Shown here: positions 39,830-44,846 of the stretch, piece by piece | Layout of the letters: every line of letters begins with the position of its first letter | Position numbering within the stretch: position 1 is the first letter of the stretch | Source of the DNA: Oscillospiraceae bacterium | GTDB taxonomy: Bacteria; Bacillota; Clostridia; Oscillospirales; Acutalibacteraceae | DNA length: 44,846 nt | Reading direction: 5' to 3' | Assembly (NCBI GenBank): GCA_015065425.1 | Contig: SVQH01000027.1 | Coordinates: forward strand, 1 to 44,846 | Notes under the pieces: model-generated | Told to the model about the DNA's origin: nothing | Databases searched by the model: none | Seen by the model: the letters and a program-made list of their open reading frames with translations, nothing else | Position numbers and translations under genes: made by a program

Positions 39830-40296
39830 AATTTACACATCTTAATGCAGACGGTAATGCCGTCATGGTAGATGTCGGGGATAAATCCGTTACTGAAAGA
39901 ACAGCCGCCGCAAAAGCCTCTCTTTTTATGCATGAAAAAACGCTGAAGGCAATTAAGGACAGCGAACTTAAAAAGGGCGATGCTCTTGCTGTATCAAGAA
40001 TTGCAGGTGTTATGGGAGGAAAGAGAACTCATGAACTTATTCCTCTTTGTCACAATATCCCCATAGATAAGATAGAAATTGATTTTTCCGACAACGGTAA
40101 AGACGAACTGTATATATTTGCAAGGGCAAAATGTACCTATAAAACAGGTATAGAAATGGAAGTGCTGACGGCTGTGAGCATTGCGGCACTTACCGTATAC
40201 GACATGTGTAAAGCAGTTGACAGAGGAATGGTAATAAAAGAAATTAAACTGCTTGAAAAAACAGGCGGAAAGAGCGATTATAAAAATGAAGGATAA
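39826..40296 (+). CDS. moaC: Cyclic pyranopterin monophosphate synthase MoaC
   Basis: A 156-residue protein of standard length. With MoaA it converts GTP to cyclic pyranopterin monophosphate. Recognisable segments are MVDVGDKSVTERTAAA, KKGDALAVSRIAGVMGGKRT, LIPLCHNIPIDKIEI and KTGIEMEVLTAVSIAALTVYDMCKA, with the conserved Lys and Asp in the last. It overlaps the MoeA fusion by ATGA and moaA by 11 bp. Confidence 0.96.
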   Translation: MKFTHLNADGNAVMVDVGDKSVTERTAAAKASLFMHEKTLKAIKDSELKKGDALAVSRIAGVMGGKRTHELIPLCHNIPIDKIEIDFSDNGKDELYIFARAKCTYKTGIEMEVLTAVSIAALTVYDMCKAVDRGMVIKEIKLLEKTGGKSDYKNEG

Positions 40297-41221
40297 ACTC
40301 GGAAGGGAAATAAACTATCTCCGCATATCCGTGACAAAACGCTGTAATCTCAACTGTTCATACTGCGGAAGCAAAAAAGCAGCCCGTGAAAAAGAATTGA
40401 CGGTAGAGGAAATAAAACTTCTTACGGAGGCTTTCGCCGAAAAAGGCATAAAAAAAGTCAGACTTACGGGCGGTGAACCGTTGATGCGTGAGGATATAAC
40501 GGAAATTGCACAGGCAATTAAAAATATACACGGGATAGAAGCTCTTTATATCACCACAAATGCAACAGAGCTTGAAAAAAAAGCCGCACAGCTTAAAAAG
40601 TCAGGTGTTGACGGAATAAACATAAGCCTTGATGCCCTTGACAGGGAAATGTACAGGGCACTTACGGGCGTTGACCGTCTTAGTGATGCCCTTAAAGGCT
40701 TTTATGCGGCACTCGGAACAGGTTTTCAGCGTGTCAGAATAAATTCCGTTCTTGTAAGAGGGAAAAATGACGGTGAAGCAGAAAAACTGATATCTCTTGC
40801 AAGAGATTACAAAACGGATGTGCGTTTTATCGAACTGATGCCCTTTTCTTCTCAGGGAGAAAACAGGGAGCTCGTTGTAAAAACTGCGGAGCTTCTTGAA
40901 AGATTTCCCTTTCTTACGCCCGTTGAAGAAGTCGAAGAGGGAGCGGCAAAATACTATACTGCTGAAGGATTTAGGGGCAGAGTGGGCTTTATAAGTCCCA
41001 GGAGCGGAAAATTCTGTTCGGAGTGTAACAGAGTGAGAATCCTTTCTGACGGAAGGATAAAACCCTGTCTCGGCAATGAACTGACTTATGATATAAGAGA
41101 ATTTATTGAGGATAAGAAGCTTTTGTCTGCAAAAATAGATGAGGCAATATTCAATAAACCCGTGTCCCATCATTTTGAAGACGGAGAAAACTTCAGAGGG
41201 CTTAATCTCATAGGAGGATAA
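40286..41221 (+). CDS. moaA: GTP 3',8-cyclase MoaA
   Basis: A 311-residue radical SAM enzyme when started at ATG 40286. The SAM cluster is held by C20, C24 and C27 in CNLNCSYC, and the GGEP motif is RLTGGEPLMRED. The C-terminal cluster that binds GTP is in FCSECNRVRILSDGRIKPCL. The protein ends in Gly-Gly (LNLIGG), as active MoaA does. It performs the first step of pterin synthesis, cyclising GTP for MoaC. It overlaps moaC by 11 bp. Confidence 0.96.
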   Translation: MKDKLGREINYLRISVTKRCNLNCSYCGSKKAAREKELTVEEIKLLTEAFAEKGIKKVRLTGGEPLMREDITEIAQAIKNIHGIEALYITTNATELEKKAAQLKKSGVDGINISLDALDREMYRALTGVDRLSDALKGFYAALGTGFQRVRINSVLVRGKNDGEAEKLISLARDYKTDVRFIELMPFSSQGENRELVVKTAELLERFPFLTPVEEVEEGAAKYYTAEGFRGRVGFISPRSGKFCSECNRVRILSDGRIKPCLGNELTYDIREFIEDKKLLSAKIDEAIFNKPVSHHFEDGENFRGLNLIGG

Positions 41222-41223
41222 AT

Positions 41224-41658
41224 ATGGCTAAGGTATTATCAATTAATATAAGTGAAAAAAAAGGCACTCCCAAGACGAAAATAAATCCCGGAGTGCTTAT
41301 TGAGGATTTCGGTTTCGAGGGCGATGCCCATGCAGGAAAATGGCACCGTCAGGTAAGCCTTCTGGCAAAAGAAAGTATAGATAAATCAAAGGGACTTCCT
41401 ACAGACGGACTCTGCCATGGTGTGTTTGCCGAAAATATTACCACAGAGGGCATAATTTTGCATACAATCCCCGTGGGAACAAGGCTTTCTGTGGGTGAAT
41501 GTATACTTGAGATAACCCAGATAGGAAAAGAATGTCATGAGGGTTGTGCAATAAGAGAGCTTGTAGGTCAGTGTATTATGCCCAGAGAAGGTATTTTCGC
41601 AAGAGTAATAAAAGGCGGAAAAGTATTTGAAGGCGACGAAATTGAAATTATTATCTAG
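41224..41658 (+). CDS. MOSC domain protein
   Basis: A 144-residue stand-alone MOSC protein. Diagnostic pieces are GFEGDAHAGKWHRQVSLLAKES, GVFAENITTEG, VPVGTRLSVGE-like strands (IPVGTRLSVGECILEITQIG) and CAIRELVGQCIMPREGIFARVI. MOSC proteins take part in sulfur transfer to, or handling of, molybdenum and tungsten cofactors. The cysteine in GQCIMPREG is a candidate sulfur carrier. It starts 2 bp after moaA in the operon. Confidence 0.92.
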   Translation: MAKVLSINISEKKGTPKTKINPGVLIEDFGFEGDAHAGKWHRQVSLLAKESIDKSKGLPTDGLCHGVFAENITTEGIILHTIPVGTRLSVGECILEITQIGKECHEGCAIRELVGQCIMPREGIFARVIKGGKVFEGDEIEIII

Positions 41659-41667
41659 GATTTAGTA

Positions 41668-43062
41668 ATGAATATGTTAAGAAATAAAAAAATTCAATGG
41701 AGCATGCTGGGGATTATTTTCTCTCTTGCAGGCCCCACCATTTTTGAGCAGTTTATGCAGACTGCCGTACAATATATAGACACAGCCATGGTAGGTTCAC
41801 TCGGCACATCCGCTACTGCGGCGGTCGGGGCAACAACTACGGTAAACTGGCTTATAGGAAGTACCGTATCTGCTGTCGGTGTCGGTTTCCTTTCATACAT
41901 AGCAAAGCAACACGGCTCGGGTGATATGCAGAAGGTCAGAAGGGCATCTGCACAAAGTGTACTTGCGGTGCTGGTCTCGGGTGTGTTTTTTACGGTGCTT
42001 ACACTGTCACTCAGTTCAGCGGTTCCCGTTCTCATGCAGGTGGATGAAAACATAAGAGATGTTGCGGCAAGGTATTTTTTCATCCTTTATACCCCCATGC
42101 TTCCGAGAGCTGCTACTATAATTTTCGGTACGGTACTAAGAGCCGTGGGAGATACAAAAACACCCATGTATGCAGGTGTTGCCGTTAATATTGTAAATGT
42201 GGTGCTGAATTTTCTTCTTATATATCCCACAAGACAGATAGGACAGTTTACGGTTCCGGGAGCAAGTCTCGGTGTTGAGGGTGCGGCAATAGCAAGTGCT
42301 GTCGGTTTTACCGTCGGAGGTATTATAATCACTGCCGTATTGTGGAATCATCCTCTTGTTTCCCCGAAAAAGATTTCAAAGAAGCCCGATAAAGAGATAC
42401 TCGCCCCTTGTCTTAAGGTTGCTTTCCCCAATATGCTTCAGCGTTTCGGTACTTGTCTCGGCTATGTTGCCTTTGCATCCATGATAAACTCTCTGGGTGA
42501 GGTTGCAACAGCGGCACATACCATTGCAAACACAGTTGAGTCGGCATTTTATATCCCGGGCTACGGTATGCAGACGGCGGCGGCAACTCTTGCGGGAAAT
42601 GCTCTCGGTGCAAAAGACAATAAAAAAATGAAGGAATTTGCAGGAATGACCGTGTTTTCCGAAGTCGTTCTCATGATAATTTCGGGCGGACTTCTTTTTG
42701 TTTTTGCTCCGTTTATGATGGATATTTTTTCAGATTCTCTCGAGGTTATAAGCCTTGGTTCGGTGGTGCTTCGCATGGTAGCTGTATCCGAGCCCTTCTA
42801 CGGAGTCTCCATCATAATAGAAGGCATGATGCAGGGCGTCGGAAGAACCGTAAAGCCCTTTGTGTACAATATAATCGGTATGTGGGGCATAAGAATACTC
42901 GGCACATTTATTTTCATCCAGTTTTTCTTGGGCGGTCTTATCAGTGCATGGGGCTGTATGATAGCACACAATATGTTCCTGTTTATTCTCTATTTCATTC
43001 ACTGGGTAAGCGGAAGATGGAACCCATTGAATCAGAAAAAAGGCATGAAAAACACGGCATAA
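41668..43062 (+). CDS. MATE family efflux transporter
   Basis: A 464-residue membrane protein with about twelve hydrophobic segments in two MatE halves (GPTIFEQFMQTAVQYIDTAM, and AFPNMLQRFGTCLGYVAFAS). MATE proteins export cations and small organics using sodium or protons. It begins 9 bp after the MOSC gene with a weak AGGA site, so it may be co-transcribed with the pterin operon; whether it exports something related is unknown. A hairpin of the dispersed family follows at 43151. Confidence 0.92.
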   Translation: MNMLRNKKIQWSMLGIIFSLAGPTIFEQFMQTAVQYIDTAMVGSLGTSATAAVGATTTVNWLIGSTVSAVGVGFLSYIAKQHGSGDMQKVRRASAQSVLAVLVSGVFFTVLTLSLSSAVPVLMQVDENIRDVAARYFFILYTPMLPRAATIIFGTVLRAVGDTKTPMYAGVAVNIVNVVLNFLLIYPTRQIGQFTVPGASLGVEGAAIASAVGFTVGGIIITAVLWNHPLVSPKKISKKPDKEILAPCLKVAFPNMLQRFGTCLGYVAFASMINSLGEVATAAHTIANTVESAFYIPGYGMQTAAATLAGNALGAKDNKKMKEFAGMTVFSEVVLMIISGGLLFVFAPFMMDIFSDSLEVISLGSVVLRMVAVSEPFYGVSIIIEGMMQGVGRTVKPFVYNIIGMWGIRILGTFIFIQFFLGGLISAWGCMIAHNMFLFILYFIHWVSGRWNPLNQKKGMKNTA

Positions 43063-43150
43063 AAATTATAAAGGTCTGTGTAAGCATCATTACGATATGC
43101 TCTCTGTCAAGCAGACAGACGAAATAACAAAAATAGTAGTTAATCCATCC

Positions 43151-43234
43151 AGGGGCTGTATCAAAAGTTCACGCAAAAAAAATAGAGGGGCTGCATCTAC
43201 AACATCTGCTTACGATGTTTTGATACAGCCCCCT
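43151..43234. repeat. Dispersed covarying hairpin, copy C, with two 5' arms
   Basis: GGGGCTGTATCAAAA (43152-43166) pairs with TTTTGATACAGCCCC (43218-43232). A second, near-identical 5' arm, GGGGCTGCATC (43187-43197), lies inside and could pair with the same 3' arm, helped by AACATC/GATGTT. Pyrimidine-rich sequence with T-run follows. It lies between convergent genes and may end both. Confidence 0.8.
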
Positions 43235-43254
43235 TCTTTTTCGTATAGAAATTA

Positions 43255-44349
43255 TCATTCAAGAATTAAAAGCAGTTCTTTAAATTCATCAGTTTTCTTA
43301 AACTCTTCCGACAATGGATATTTTTCAGTCAAAAGCTCTTTTACCCGCATTTTAGCAACATAAGTAGTACCCAAAGTATGCTTATCAAATTTATTTCCTT
43401 CAAACATTACTGAGTGCATTGTTGTTATTCTGTCCATATTATCAAATTGGATAGCAAGGTCACACATTTTCCTGAAGTTTTTCAATGCATTAGCTTTATC
43501 ACCGAGTTTGAAATATCTTACGCCTAAATGTCCGTAATTATAAATTACTGTTAGCCACATTTTGCCGTAATGACCATCATCGTACACAAAATTTAAAAAG
43601 TCGAGTTCTGTTTTGAAAGCTGAAATAACCCATTCGTCAGAGAAGTTTCTGTCATAGAAAAAGCCGTTGTAATGAAAATAATGGGAATAAACAGTGTTGA
43701 GCAATAAGAATTGTTCTTCAAGAGTGTTCATTATTATCTCATCACCATTCGGATAGTTTTCAGGATAATAAAAACAGAACATTTCCTGTCCGTCTCTCAT
43801 TCTCGGCATTTCTTTTATGATTTTTTCACAGTCCTCAAAGGTTATGCCGCTTCCTTCTTTCTCTGAAAGTCCTTTATAGAGTTCGGCTATATGTCTTTTT
43901 GCTGAAATACGTATTGGGTCATTGTTACAGTTCTGCTTAATATTTTCATATATCGCAATTATTTTTGCAACATTTTCGGGCGTGTTTTCTTTGAAATGAA
44001 CAAGGCAAGACATATATCTCAAAAGAATACGAAAATCATTAGGAAACTTTTCTTTAAGTCTGTTTATTATTTCCTGTTTTAATTTTTTATCTGTAAGATT
44101 ATCATAAGCTTCAAGTTCTTTGATGATTTCAGCATCATCCTCTGCTCTGTTAACACCGAGCAACTCATCAACACTAACCTTGAAGAAACCTGCAATTTCA
44201 GGAAGCATTGTAATGTCGGGATAACTTTCACCACGCTCCCAATTGCTGACACTTTGAGAAGTAACACCTAAAAACTCTGAAAGAGTTTCTTGGGTAAGCT
44301 CTTTTTCGAGTCTTAATCTTTTAATGTTTTCACTTAAATAAATAGTCAT
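43255..44349 (-). CDS. XRE-family regulator with helical C-terminal domain
   Basis: A 364-residue protein. Residues about 5-60 are a helix-turn-helix of the Cro/C1 type (TQETLSEFLGVTSQSVSNWERG). The remaining 300 residues are helical, with repeats such as YFKLGDKANALKNFRKMCDL that resemble tetratricopeptide units, so it may bind a peptide or partner protein. A GAGGTGAT ribosome binding site precedes the ATG. An 8-bp palindrome, GACCGGTC (44379-44386), in its upstream region could be an autoregulatory operator. It sits beside a mobile-element remnant. Confidence 0.85.
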   Translation of the reverse strand: MTIYLSENIKRLRLEKELTQETLSEFLGVTSQSVSNWERGESYPDITMLPEIAGFFKVSVDELLGVNRAEDDAEIIKELEAYDNLTDKKLKQEIINRLKEKFPNDFRILLRYMSCLVHFKENTPENVAKIIAIYENIKQNCNNDPIRISAKRHIAELYKGLSEKEGSGITFEDCEKIIKEMPRMRDGQEMFCFYYPENYPNGDEIIMNTLEEQFLLLNTVYSHYFHYNGFFYDRNFSDEWVISAFKTELDFLNFVYDDGHYGKMWLTVIYNYGHLGVRYFKLGDKANALKNFRKMCDLAIQFDNMDRITTMHSVMFEGNKFDKHTLGTTYVAKMRVKELLTEKYPLSEEFKKTDEFKELLLILE

Positions 44350-44478
44350 ACTCTTATCACCTCTGATTATATTTGTTGACCGGTCTGTATATATAATAAC
44401 GCATCAAACCATAAAAAACAATAAATCATCCTTTGAACGGTTCTCAAGAGTTGCTTGGAAAAATCAACTACAAGCATA

Positions 44479-44505
44479 GAAGGCGTACCCCAAAGATACA
44501 CCTTC
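44479..44505 (-). other. Hairpin after the TnpV remnant
   Basis: On the minus strand GAAGGTGTATC and GGTACGCCTTC form an 11-bp stem with two G-T pairs and a 5-nt loop. The wobbles pair only on the minus strand, so the structure belongs to the tnpV transcript or element end. Confidence 0.5.
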
Positions 44506-44510
44506 TGCCG

Positions 44511-44845
44511 TTATTTGTATATTAGTTCGTTACAAACAATTTCTCTTGCCCTTGCCTCAATGTTTTGTATACGGCATACACACTTCAGCTGATTTTCTTC
44601 TTTTAGTGCTCGGTTACATCTTCAGCATTTTTCATCTGTTCAATAAGAGTATCAAACATATCTCGTGCTTGATTTTCTGCCTCGGCACAGTGCTGATACA
44701 ACTTACCCTGAATAAGAAGTGAGTTAAAGAGTGGTTTGTTGTGCTTTCCAAGATAAGTTTTGTACAACATTCTCCATTTGCCGAGGGTGATATTTGTTTC
44801 TTCGGGCGGTAAAATGAGATTTGGGATGAGATAGTCGCCGACCTG
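44511..44845 (-). pseudogene. TnpV-like transposon protein, frameshifted and cut by the window edge
   Basis: From the right edge the frame reads QVGDYLIPNLILPPEE, ITLGKWRMLYKTYLGKHN and LLIQGKLYQHCAEAENQA, which match the TnpV family of clostridial transposons. It meets a TAA at 44603-44605. One base is missing: inserting a G after the GAG codon at 44609-44611 restores ALKEENQLKCVCRIQNIEAR and continues to a TAA at 44511-44513, the expected TnpV C-terminus. The gene is therefore broken near its 3' end, or a sequencing error is present. The N-terminus is outside the window. Confidence 0.75.
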
Positions 44846-44846
44846 A

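Overview
The window looks like chromosomal DNA of an anaerobic gut-type Bacillota, most likely a Ruminococcus-like member of the Oscillospirales (Clostridia). The evidence is indirect: strong purine-rich ribosome binding sites, sigma-A type promoters, dockerin proteins, large secreted proteins built from InlB-type, LRR_5 and CxxC repeats, a DUF1292 protein, a DUF4143 ATPase and a TnpV remnant. No rRNA, CRISPR array, phage or complete insertion sequence was seen.

Layout. 1-2120: tail of an unidentified gene, a radical SAM/SPASM protein, a TIM-barrel protein and a DUF1292 protein. 2150-4996: two secreted dockerin proteins on the minus strand. 5146-7159: two paralogous lipoproteins driven by look-alike promoters, closed by a bidirectional terminator. 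7265-8356: a P-loop NTPase. 8594-14917: a 2107-residue secreted repeat protein. 15162-19265: a compact operon (Gfo/Idh oxidoreductase, HAD phosphatase, GH2 glycosidase, HD-domain protein). 19551-19627: tRNA-Arg(CCG), then a SemiSWEET-like membrane protein coupled to a beta-hydroxyacid dehydrogenase. 21219-21356: a 45-codon gene with a near-consensus promoter. 21632-23551: a TRIC channel and glyA operon. 23763-25061: a FAD/Rieske oxidoreductase. 25269-26597: a DUF4143 ATPase preceded by four copies of a 33-bp repeat. 26777-30385: a 1202-residue LRR surface protein.

30812-43062 is a tungsten/pyranopterin island. One arm (minus strand) encodes MogA, an E1-like MoeB/ThiF enzyme, a tungsten aldehyde:ferredoxin oxidoreductase (AOR) and a MoaD-like sulfur carrier ending in Gly-Gly. 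The divergent arm starts with a promoter and a probable Moco/Tuco riboswitch, then encodes a tungstate ABC transporter (TupABC), MoeA, a MoeA fused to a periplasmic-binding-like domain, MoaC, MoaA, a MOSC protein and a MATE exporter. Together these would import tungstate, build the pterin from GTP, insert the metal and supply the one obvious client enzyme, AOR. MoaE and a nucleotidyltransferase (MobA) are not in the window; lack of MobA fits an AOR-type cofactor that carries no nucleotide.

43255-44846: an XRE regulator and a frameshifted TnpV fragment, pointing to an old mobile element at the right edge.

Between genes there are several families of short repeats: three copies of a covarying hairpin (26631, 30634, 43151), a 45-bp repeat in two inverted copies (96, 20978), and modular mini-hairpin tracts after the tRNA and near 21126. 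The most promising unexplained items are the 45-codon gene with its TGCACAA-rich upstream region, the 33-bp promoter repeat ahead of the DUF4143 ATPase, and the aromatic amphipathic C-terminal tails shared in style by the two giant surface proteins.
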